From assembly GCA_023428585.1 (NCBI GenBank), contig JAEYXG010000128.1, forward strand, positions 1 to 16,723: DNA of 16,723 bases, written 5' to 3'. This document shows positions 1 to 6,724 of the stretch, in pieces; positions within the stretch are counted from its first letter, which is position 1, and the number at the start of each line of letters is the position of its first letter. The position numbers and the translations under genes are program-made. Source of the DNA: Bacteroidota bacterium (lineage in GTDB: Bacteria; Bacteroidota; Bacteroidia; Bacteroidales; Lentimicrobiaceae). Under the pieces are notes generated by a model. It had not been told where the DNA came from. It was given only the letters and a program-made list of their open reading frames with translations, and did not search any database.

Positions 1-360
1 CCGGGTACACCTATGCGAGAATTCCTTTGGAGTGATGATATGGCTGATGCTTGTGTATTCTTAATGGAAACAATGGATTTCAATGACTTGACGAGTAATG
101 ATGCATCGGGTGATATTAAAAATAGCCATGTTAACATTGGATGGGGTAAAGAGATCAGCATTAAAGATCTGGCCTTCCTGATTAAGGATATTGTCGGCTT
201 TAAGGGTGATCTGGTTTTTGATACTTCCAAGCCTGATGGTACACTGCGAAAACTCCTTGATGTTTCGAAACTTGCAAACTTGGGTTGGAAACCAAGAATG
301 ACATTAACTGATGGAATAAAAGAATTATATAAAATCTATCTGACAGATAAGGAAAGATAA
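1..360 (+). CDS. fcl: GDP-L-fucose synthase, C-terminal part (5' end outside window)
   Basis: This is the last 119 codons of an NADPH-dependent GDP-4-keto-6-deoxy-mannose 3,5-epimerase/4-reductase, the cytoplasmic enzyme that makes GDP-L-fucose. The frame is open from base 1, reading P-G-T-P before the internal Met at 13, so that Met is not the start. Family signatures seen are REFLWSDDMADACVFLME (the family's FLYVDDLADA region), HVNIGWGKEISIKDLA, FDTSKPDGTLRKLLDVSKL and LGWKP, followed by the usual amphipathic C-terminus. The catalytic Ser-Tyr-Lys residues and the Rossmann fold lie upstream, outside the window. It is the only + strand gene and converges on the minus-strand genes, so it belongs to a different transcript. 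GDP-fucose is a common building block of Bacteroidota surface polysaccharides; a link to the neighbouring operon is inferred. The family call is firm. Confidence 0.93.
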   Translation, partial: PGTPMREFLWSDDMADACVFLMETMDFNDLTSNDASGDIKNSHVNIGWGKEISIKDLAFLIKDIVGFKGDLVFDTSKPDGTLRKLLDVSKLANLGWKPRMTLTDGIKELYKIYLTDKER

Positions 361-364
361 AAAG

Positions 365-397
365 AAAGAGCCCCAAAATGCGGGGCTCTTTTTTTTT
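365..397. terminator. Bidirectional rho-independent terminator
   Basis: A 10-bp perfect stem (365-374 pairing with 382-391, arms AAAGAGCCCC and GGGGCTCTTT) encloses a 7-nt loop. A T-run (389-397) follows on the + strand, and a T-rich tract follows on the - strand. It starts 5 bases after the fucose synthase stop and lies 13 bases beyond the stop of the convergent gene at 410, so it can end both transcripts. Confidence 0.9.
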
Positions 398-409
398 ATT
401 GAATTATTT

Positions 410-3400
410 TTATTGGATTATCAGTTTTTTCACTTTACTCTCACTGCCCTGAATGATCTGCATTATATACATTCCCTTTGGCAGATGGCTTAAGTTCAGT
501 TCATACTGACTTAACGACATTGTTTGGTCAGAATACAGGAAATTTCCACTCATATCACTTACTCTGATTGTTGTTATGCTTTCCTCTACTGTAATGGCAT
601 TAACCGTGAACTTTCCATCAATGGAAGGGTTGGGATATACCATTACCTCACGTTCAGCCATAGGCCCGATAGCGAAGGCGGAGTTTTTCCTCTTTTTTAT
701 CACCCTCACTGTCACGGTTTCAGAAGAAAATAATGACGGATTTCCATTGTCTGTAACTTTTACTGTAAGTTGAATAATACGATTGTTCATCCTGCTCAGC
801 ATTGTTGTATTGTCAATGGTAATATCGCCGGTTGATGAGTTTATGGCAAATACGTTTTGAGAATTGCCATTCGTGATTTGGAAGGTAAGTGACTGATTCA
901 AATCAGGATCAACAGCCAGTACAGTGCCAACGATATACCCATATGGTGCAGTTGACAAGACGTCAAATTTTTGACCGGGAGTTACGGTCGGCATTTCATT
1001 AACATCCGTGATTGATATGGTGATCAAACCCTGTGAAGACATTGCAGGTTCTCCATCATCAGTTACCATAACCATAAGATCAAAAGAAGAATTATCCTCA
1101 AAATTCAAGGCTGCAGCATTATTGACTGTCAATAAGCCGTGTACAGATAGGTTAAAAGCATTGGCATTGTTACCGGAAACAATGGAGTAGGTGAGGTTCT
1201 GCCCCTGATCAGGATCAGATGCAACAACCTGCCCAATAATGGTACCCTGTGCGGAGTTTTCTCCTACAGCAAAGGATTGTGGACTAATGACAGGGGCTGA
1301 ATTGATATATTCAGTTATGTTGATAGTGACCTGGCTATTGGCTGATAATTGGGGCGACCCATTATCGGTGACCTGAACATTGAGAATAAAGGGATTGCCG
1401 GCACTGACAAGCCCACTGGCGTTAACGACTGTTATTTCTCCATTTGAGCTGCCAATTGCGAAGGTATTATACTGATTACCTGATGTTATGCTATAAGTAA
1501 TGGTTTGGTTGTTATCAGGATCAGTTGCTGTTACTTCACCCACAAATGTTCCATTTGGAGTAGTTATGGGAAGAGAAAAGGAGTGGTTGGAAGTGATGGG
1601 TGGCTCATTTATATCATTTAACTGAATATGTACTAAGCCATTATCGCTAAGGGTTCCTGCACCATTGTCCTGAACAAGCACGTTAAGGTTAAATGAAGTA
1701 TTGCTCTCAAAATTAAGCTGTTGGTTATTTGCAACAGATAAAGAACCTGTTGAGGGATTTATGGTGAAAGTATTTCCGGTATTGCCGGAAGTGATGGAAT
1801 AGGTAAGTTGTTGTCCCTGATCAGGATCAGATGCAATTACAGTTCCCACTACGCTGCCATTGGAAAGATTCTCATTGATTTCAAATCCCTGGTCATCAAT
1901 CACAGGGTTCTCATTCACATCCTGTAAGTTGATGGTAATGGTAGCTGAAGATGATGCATTCAGGTTATCCTGAACGGTAATTTGCAGGTTGAAAGTTGGA
2001 TTGCTTTCAAAATTCAGTATTTCATTATTTGCTACGGTTATTGCACCAGTTGTTGGATTAATACTAAAGGTAGTATTGGTATTACCTGAAGTGATTGAGT
2101 AGGTTAGCGTTTGTCCGGCATCAGGATCAGACGCAATGACCTGGCCAACAATTGTTCCTGATGAGCTATTTTCAGTAACAGAGAATGATTGGTTTGAAAT
2201 GACAGGAGCCTGGTTATTGTTGGTTGAAGCATATTCATGAAACCCTATATCGGATGAATTTCCATGCGGAACTGCATTGCCGAAGTGATCCTGATTATAC
2301 CCACACATCAAACCGGCATTAATACACGGTGAATTCTGTTGTAGAGTAAAATCATGGGCTGATGGATTGGAAAACATAGGATTGGCTACCATTGAATTCT
2401 GATCCTGTCCTGAAGCTGAACGCCATGCTGACAATGTTCCATAACCATTAATGAAACCGGAGTATTGTGTGTTGAAAGTATTGTAGTTGGATGTTAAAGA
2501 ACCATAGGTTGAATAGGCCTTCGTATTGCCGGAGATATGGAAAATATTATTTTTCGAGATGACATTTGAACCCGGAAGTCCTGAAATGCATGTGTTTACA
2601 TTATCATAAAACACATTATTCTCAGCCAGCATATGGTAATTATTTAAAACACAGATTGCTGTGCGATTATGGATAAAATCGTTATAGTAAGCGTTGAAGT
2701 TGGTAACATAGGCATAAATGCCATAGTTGCCATCCTTAAAAGTATTATATCTCACTGTTACTGAGCTTGTGGTTGGTGATAAGTAGACGCAGCTTGTAGT
2801 CTGATTCGGGTTGCCGATCATGGTATTATTCTCAAGAATACCTGAATAGTTATTGCCCCATGCTATAAAACAGAATTTATTACCTGTTGTGCTGTGGTCT
2901 AATGTGTTATGGTGTACATAAAAGTTATGGCTATTGGTGGAAGCAATCTGAATATTATCGCCCGGGGAGTAGCTTTGGTCAGGATTTACAAAATACTTAA
3001 GGTTGACATTGTAGACATTACAATAACCGATTTCAATATCGGGGGTATCCTTAATGTAAATACCATCATCCTGCGTGTTGTAAACCTCACAGTTCAATAT
3101 TCTGTTACCGGCAGATGTTGTCAATATTCTGATTCCCCATTGAACATCACGCAGGATGCAATCGTCAATAAGGTTATTTGAAGAACCTGTTCCATCAATT
3201 ATTACAGCCGCTGTTACCTGTCCGGTGGTTGATGCTACTTCAAGTCCGGTGATTACCATATTATAGCAGCTAGTTATATCTATTACTTTTGAAGAATTTC
3301 CGCCGGAGCTGATTATTTGAGGTTTGTCGCCTGTTCCATAGGCACCCAGTGTAATATTATTCTTACTCGTAATTATTAAACTGCCTGAGGTATTATAAGT

Positions 3401-3625
3401 AGTACTGGCCTTTTGAAGGTAAGTTGTTCCATTTGTCCAGGTTATTGAGCTCCACGATTTATAGGGATTCTGTAATGTTCCGTTCTGTGTGCTGCCAGTA
3501 TAACTGGGATCAATGTAAACTGTAGTCTGACCATAGGTAAAAGCTGTAAAAACCAGCAGTAGAAGTAAGGTAAATGGTAAGGTCAGTAATTTCTTTGTGC
3601 TTTGAAGTGAATACATATTTTTCAT
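410..3625 (-). CDS. T9SS-secreted beta-helix protein with five cadherin-like repeats
   Basis: This is a secreted protein of 1071 residues with no family name that I recognise. In order: a signal peptide (about 1-33, a Leu-rich core ending FTYGQ); a right-handed parallel beta-helix region (about 35-465) with many short Asn/Gly-rich turns such as DDGIYIKD (186-193) and ENNTMIGNP; five cadherin-like repeats (about 473-573, 574-675, 676-774, 778-878, 879-975); and a T9SS type A sorting domain (about 994-1071, opening with VYPNPSIDGKF). Repeats 1, 2 and 4 keep the cadherin calcium ligands: Glu485, 585 and 789, the DPD motifs, Glu540, 640 and 843, and the DVNENP-type linkers. Repeats 3 and 5 have lost most of them. 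The T9SS carries such proteins across the outer membrane and usually anchors them to the surface. The beta-helix suggests polysaccharide binding or cleavage, which is inference. Met4 is an alternative start. It is the downstream member of a tandem paralogue pair with 3808-6414. Confidence 0.85.
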   Translation of the reverse strand: MKNMYSLQSTKKLLTLPFTLLLLLVFTAFTYGQTTVYIDPSYTGSTQNGTLQNPYKSWSSITWTNGTTYLQKASTTYNTSGSLIITSKNNITLGAYGTGDKPQIISSGGNSSKVIDITSCYNMVITGLEVASTTGQVTAAVIIDGTGSSNNLIDDCILRDVQWGIRILTTSAGNRILNCEVYNTQDDGIYIKDTPDIEIGYCNVYNVNLKYFVNPDQSYSPGDNIQIASTNSHNFYVHHNTLDHSTTGNKFCFIAWGNNYSGILENNTMIGNPNQTTSCVYLSPTTSSVTVRYNTFKDGNYGIYAYVTNFNAYYNDFIHNRTAICVLNNYHMLAENNVFYDNVNTCISGLPGSNVISKNNIFHISGNTKAYSTYGSLTSNYNTFNTQYSGFINGYGTLSAWRSASGQDQNSMVANPMFSNPSAHDFTLQQNSPCINAGLMCGYNQDHFGNAVPHGNSSDIGFHEYASTNNNQAPVISNQSFSVTENSSSGTIVGQVIASDPDAGQTLTYSITSGNTNTTFSINPTTGAITVANNEILNFESNPTFNLQITVQDNLNASSSATITINLQDVNENPVIDDQGFEINENLSNGSVVGTVIASDPDQGQQLTYSITSGNTGNTFTINPSTGSLSVANNQQLNFESNTSFNLNVLVQDNGAGTLSDNGLVHIQLNDINEPPITSNHSFSLPITTPNGTFVGEVTATDPDNNQTITYSITSGNQYNTFAIGSSNGEITVVNASGLVSAGNPFILNVQVTDNGSPQLSANSQVTINITEYINSAPVISPQSFAVGENSAQGTIIGQVVASDPDQGQNLTYSIVSGNNANAFNLSVHGLLTVNNAAALNFEDNSSFDLMVMVTDDGEPAMSSQGLITISITDVNEMPTVTPGQKFDVLSTAPYGYIVGTVLAVDPDLNQSLTFQITNGNSQNVFAINSSTGDITIDNTTMLSRMNNRIIQLTVKVTDNGNPSLFSSETVTVRVIKKRKNSAFAIGPMAEREVMVYPNPSIDGKFTVNAITVEESITTIRVSDMSGNFLYSDQTMSLSQYELNLSHLPKGMYIMQIIQGSESKVKKLIIQ
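701..2209 (-). repeat. Array of five cadherin-like modules
   Basis: These are about 300-bp coding repeats inside the gene at 410-3625. Each encodes PVIxxQxF...DPDxGQxLTYSIxSGN...TDNG. Some stretches are identical at the DNA level: the 22 bases at 1203-1224 recur exactly at 1815-1836, and with one change in the neighbouring gene at 4604-4625. Confidence 0.8.
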
Positions 3626-3748
3626 ATTGTGGTTTGGTTGTTAGGGTTAATAGGAAATCAATTCTACAATCATTATATCCAATATTTCAATGAGTTAAGT
3701 TTGCTTAAAATCTGATCTTTCTGTTTTATCTCAAATTAGGTTAGAAGT

Positions 3749-3800
3749 AATCAAGCCCCGAGGAATGGCAGTCTTGAATGCCATTCCTTGGGGTTTGATT
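3749..3800 (-). terminator. Long hairpin after the upstream beta-helix gene; possible terminator or 3' stabiliser
   Basis: A 22-bp inverted repeat (3749-3770 with 3779-3800) encloses an 8-nt loop. All positions pair, two of them as G-T combinations. It begins 7 bases beyond the TGA of the gene at 3808-6414 and lies upstream of the gene at 410-3625. On the minus strand no clear U-tract follows, only mixed sequence. A factor-independent terminator is therefore less certain, and an mRNA 3'-end stabiliser or processing element that uncouples the two genes is also possible. Confidence 0.6.
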
Positions 3801-3807
3801 GCAATTA

Positions 3808-6414
3808 TCAGTTCTTGATTGCTTTTAATGTTTTGGTTTCGGTGCCGGTATCCAATCTAATAAGATAGGCTCCACTAGGATTGGTGCTCAGGTCCATGGT
3901 TCCCTTGGAATCCTGTACTACAGTTAAGGTTTTTACCAATCTGCCTGAGAGATCAAATACTTCGAGTTTGACATTCTCGTAGGTTTTACCGAATGAAACC
4001 GAGAACTTGCCATCAATGGATGGATTCGGATAAACCAGCATCTCTTTTGGCTCTTCCACCAGAATTTCATCGTCACCAAGGGTAACGTCATCACCCGTCT
4101 TTGATCTTACAACATTAACCGTGATGGTTTGTGTGAATGACATATTGGGCTGTCCATTATCAGTGACTTTGACTTTTAACAGGAACCTCGGATTAGTATT
4201 CATATTCAAGGCAGCACTATTCTTCACATTAAGTGCACCATTTGTCAGGTTGAGTGTGAATGCATTATTTGTATTACCTGAAACAATGGTGTATTTTAGT
4301 GTTTGTCCGGAATTGGGGTCACTACCTTTAAGTTTGCCAACGAACGTTCCATTAGGGGCAAATTGCACTACCGAGAATGTACTAGGCGGCAGGTATGGTG
4401 GTTGATTGCCTGAAGCTGTAGTTGCCTGGATAGTTACAACAGCCTGAGAGTTCATTACCGGACTGCCATTGTCAGTTACTCTTACAGTAAGATTAAAGGT
4501 TTGTAATGGTAGGGTTTTAGCAACAGTAATATTGCCCGTGGAAGAGTTGATTGCAAACACTGAATTTGTGTTTCCTGAAACAATTGCAAAAGTTAATGTT
4601 TGTCCCTGATTAGGATCAGATGCAACCACTTTACCTACAAGTGCACCTATGGCTAGTCCCTGTGAAGCAGTAAATGACTGGTTATTGATAACTGGGGCCT
4701 GGTTTCCGGTGTTGTTTGTAACAGTTATAGTTACAGTAGCTTGCGATGATAAGGTTGGTGTTCCATTGTCGGTTACCTTAACTGTCAGGTTGAAATTCTG
4801 CAGAGGCAGTGTTTGGGCAACTGTGATTATACCGCTGGAAGAATTAATGGCAAATGCATTATTGGAATTACCTGAGATGATAGAGTATGTGAGCGTTTGA
4901 CCGGCATCAGGATCAGAAGCTGAAACTGTACCAACGATGGAGCCAACCGCAGTACTTTGCGCTACAGAGAAAGCTTGGTTGCCAATAACAGGAGCATTAT
5001 TTCCAGAGCCTTGACCACCAATTACTTCGTGAATACCTGCATCGGGTGCACCTGATTGAGGAACTGACCCGCCAAAGAAGTCGCGGCTAAGGTTTACATT
5101 TGCACCTTTATTGATGGCTATTGAATTTGACTGAAGATGGAAATCGCCACTTGTTGGGCTGGAAAAATTAGGATTTCCAACCAAAGAGGCTGCATCGTTG
5201 CCTGATGAATTTTTCCATGCACTTAGTGTACTGTTGCCATTAATAAATCCTGATTGCTCCTGATTAAATATGTTGTTGTTTGAGGAGATGGTTCCTTGTG
5301 CGTTAATGGCTTTTGCTCCTGAGCTAATATGGAATATATTGTTCTTTAGTGTAACGCTGGTATTGGAAGTGGCAGATACTCCGGTGTTTGTATTGTTATA
5401 GAATACATTATTCCTTGCATTGAGGGAATAGCTCGGCAAGATATTTATACCGGATCTATTACCGGAGAAGATATTGTAATAGGCATCCAATACACTTGCA
5501 TAGGAATAAATACCATAATTGCTATTCTTGATCGTGTTATATCTTACTGTTACGGTATTGGTAGTTGGTGAAATATAGATTCCGCTGGTACTTGGAGTCC
5601 CAATTAGGGTGTTGTTTTCAATGATGCCCGAGAAATTGCCTCCCCATGCGATGATACAGAACTTGTTACCCATTGAAGAATGATCAATGATATTGTCATG
5701 GATATTAAAATAGAGATTATTTGTTGAAGCTAATTGTATGCCATCACCGGCAGAGTAGCTCTGATCAGGATTTATAAGGAATTTCTTGTTAACATCATAT
5801 ATATTGCAGAAGCCAATTTCAATGGAGCTGGCATCCTTGACGTAAATACCGTCGTCGCCAATATTATGAATAGTGGAATTCATTACTTTATTACCCGCTG
5901 ATGTTGTAAGAATTCGAACGCCCCATTCAACATTGTGTATCAAACAGTTGTCGACCAAATTATTTGCGCTGTTAGCTCCTTGGATAATAACTCCCGATTT
6001 CCATGAACCACTGGAAGTGATTTCAAGATCAGCTACTATGACATTTGAAGAACTCGTAATGTTTATGAAGTAATAGCCGGTGCCTGATGCAACCATTTTG
6101 GCATCAGGTCCGGTTCCATAAGATCCAAGTGTTATATTTGATTTGTTGGAGATTGAGATAGTGCTGTTTGTTGTATATGTTGTACCTCTCTTCTGAAGAT
6201 AGGTGTCACCATTGGTAAAAGTTACTTTACTCCATGCATTGTATGGATTTGTTATGGATCCATTCTGATTTGAAGCTGTGTTAGTGGGGTCGATATAAAT
6301 GGTAGCACTAAAAAGCATCGTTGAGTATACTAAAACGAGTAGAAGAGTTAAAAAGATAAATCTTGCATTTGCTTTGAAGTTAGGCTTTGTTGTTTCAAAA
6401 TGATTTTCATTCAT
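3808..6414 (-). CDS. T9SS-secreted beta-helix protein with three cadherin-like repeats (paralogue)
   Basis: This 868-residue secreted protein is a paralogue of the protein at 410-3625. In order: a signal peptide with a long n-region (hydrophobic core about 19-35, likely cleaved near SA|TIYIDP at 37); a right-handed parallel beta-helix (about 38-465); three cadherin-like repeats (about 473-566, 571-666, 671-769); a short acidic linker (775-790); and a T9SS type A sorting domain (about 791-868, opening with LVYPNPSIDGKF). The beta-helix is near-identical in layout to its neighbour: GDDGIYVKD (186-194), NPDQSY, GDGIQLAS and GNKFCIIAWG are shared with few changes. The repeats keep DPD/DPN and TDNG but lack the Glu-Asn, LNFE and DxNENxP calcium positions, and they are about 95 residues long. 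A surface or matrix role is inferred. It lies 310 bases beyond the end of the Wzc gene, past a terminator, so it probably has its own promoter. Confidence 0.85.
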   Translation of the reverse strand: MNENHFETTKPNFKANARFIFLTLLLVLVYSTMLFSATIYIDPTNTASNQNGSITNPYNAWSKVTFTNGDTYLQKRGTTYTTNSTISISNKSNITLGSYGTGPDAKMVASGTGYYFINITSSSNVIVADLEITSSGSWKSGVIIQGANSANNLVDNCLIHNVEWGVRILTTSAGNKVMNSTIHNIGDDGIYVKDASSIEIGFCNIYDVNKKFLINPDQSYSAGDGIQLASTNNLYFNIHDNIIDHSSMGNKFCIIAWGGNFSGIIENNTLIGTPSTSGIYISPTTNTVTVRYNTIKNSNYGIYSYASVLDAYYNIFSGNRSGINILPSYSLNARNNVFYNNTNTGVSATSNTSVTLKNNIFHISSGAKAINAQGTISSNNNIFNQEQSGFINGNSTLSAWKNSSGNDAASLVGNPNFSSPTSGDFHLQSNSIAINKGANVNLSRDFFGGSVPQSGAPDAGIHEVIGGQGSGNNAPVIGNQAFSVAQSTAVGSIVGTVSASDPDAGQTLTYSIISGNSNNAFAINSSSGIITVAQTLPLQNFNLTVKVTDNGTPTLSSQATVTITVTNNTGNQAPVINNQSFTASQGLAIGALVGKVVASDPNQGQTLTFAIVSGNTNSVFAINSSTGNITVAKTLPLQTFNLTVRVTDNGSPVMNSQAVVTIQATTASGNQPPYLPPSTFSVVQFAPNGTFVGKLKGSDPNSGQTLKYTIVSGNTNNAFTLNLTNGALNVKNSAALNMNTNPRFLLKVKVTDNGQPNMSFTQTITVNVVRSKTGDDVTLGDDEILVEEPKEMLVYPNPSIDGKFSVSFGKTYENVKLEVFDLSGRLVKTLTVVQDSKGTMDLSTNPSGAYLIRLDTGTETKTLKAIKN
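4108..4998 (-). repeat. Array of three cadherin-like modules
   Basis: These are about 290-bp coding repeats in the gene at 3808-6414. Modules 1 and 2 are nearly superimposable, sharing TLPLQxFNLTVxVTDNG and FAINSSxGxITVA. A 26-base stretch at 4892-4917 matches 2106-2131 of the neighbouring gene with one difference, consistent with common origin or exchange between the arrays. Confidence 0.75.
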
Positions 6415-6724
6415 TTTATGTAGTATTTGGTTTTACATACTGTTTTCTATCCGGATGGATGAAAAATAGTGCCACCTACTACAGAAATATTAAAAGAAAG
6501 GAAACTCAATGGAGCACATCTGACTGTAATCTTCTATTGTTAAGGCTTTCAGCTATTTAACAAGAAATTTCCATTCCTTAAAATAGAATGCTTTTAAATA
6601 ACATTGAGGGGGAAGCAGCAAGAAAAGCACCCCGAAACGGGGAAAAATTCTACGTGAATTAGTGAGGAATAGTAGTCGAAATGTCAAAAAAAAAGCCTCT
6701 GGAGGAGAGACTTTATGATACTGT
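6415..6724. other. Intergenic region between the Wzc gene and the beta-helix gene
   Basis: This is 310 bases with no convincing gene. It holds the terminator at 6686-6714 and a small perfect hairpin at 6630-6642 (CCCCG, loop AAA, CGGGG). The AT-rich part next to the beta-helix gene start at 6414 presumably carries its promoter. I could not find a convincing Bacteroidota -7 box (TAnnTTTG) with a -33 TTTG there. The minus-strand open frame reaching across from 6849 overlaps the Wzc gene in another frame and looks like a shadow. Confidence 0.7.
6686..6714 (-). terminator. Rho-independent terminator of the polysaccharide operon
   Basis: On the minus strand a 9-bp stem (arms 6706-6714 and 6692-6700, with one G-T pair) around a 5-base loop is followed by nine Ts (6694-6686). 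It begins about 10 bases after the Wzc stop codon and marks the end of the long minus-strand operon. Confidence 0.88.

Noticed and set aside
701..2209. Regularly spaced repeats that could suggest a CRISPR array
   Set aside because: The period is about 300 bases, the repeats are imperfect and in frame, and they encode cadherin-like modules.
3660..3690. A sigma-70-like TATAAT on the minus strand before the five-repeat gene
   Set aside because: Bacteroidota promoters use a different -7 box (TAnnTTTG), no good -35 or -33 partner is spaced correctly, and the region is AT-rich enough for chance matches.
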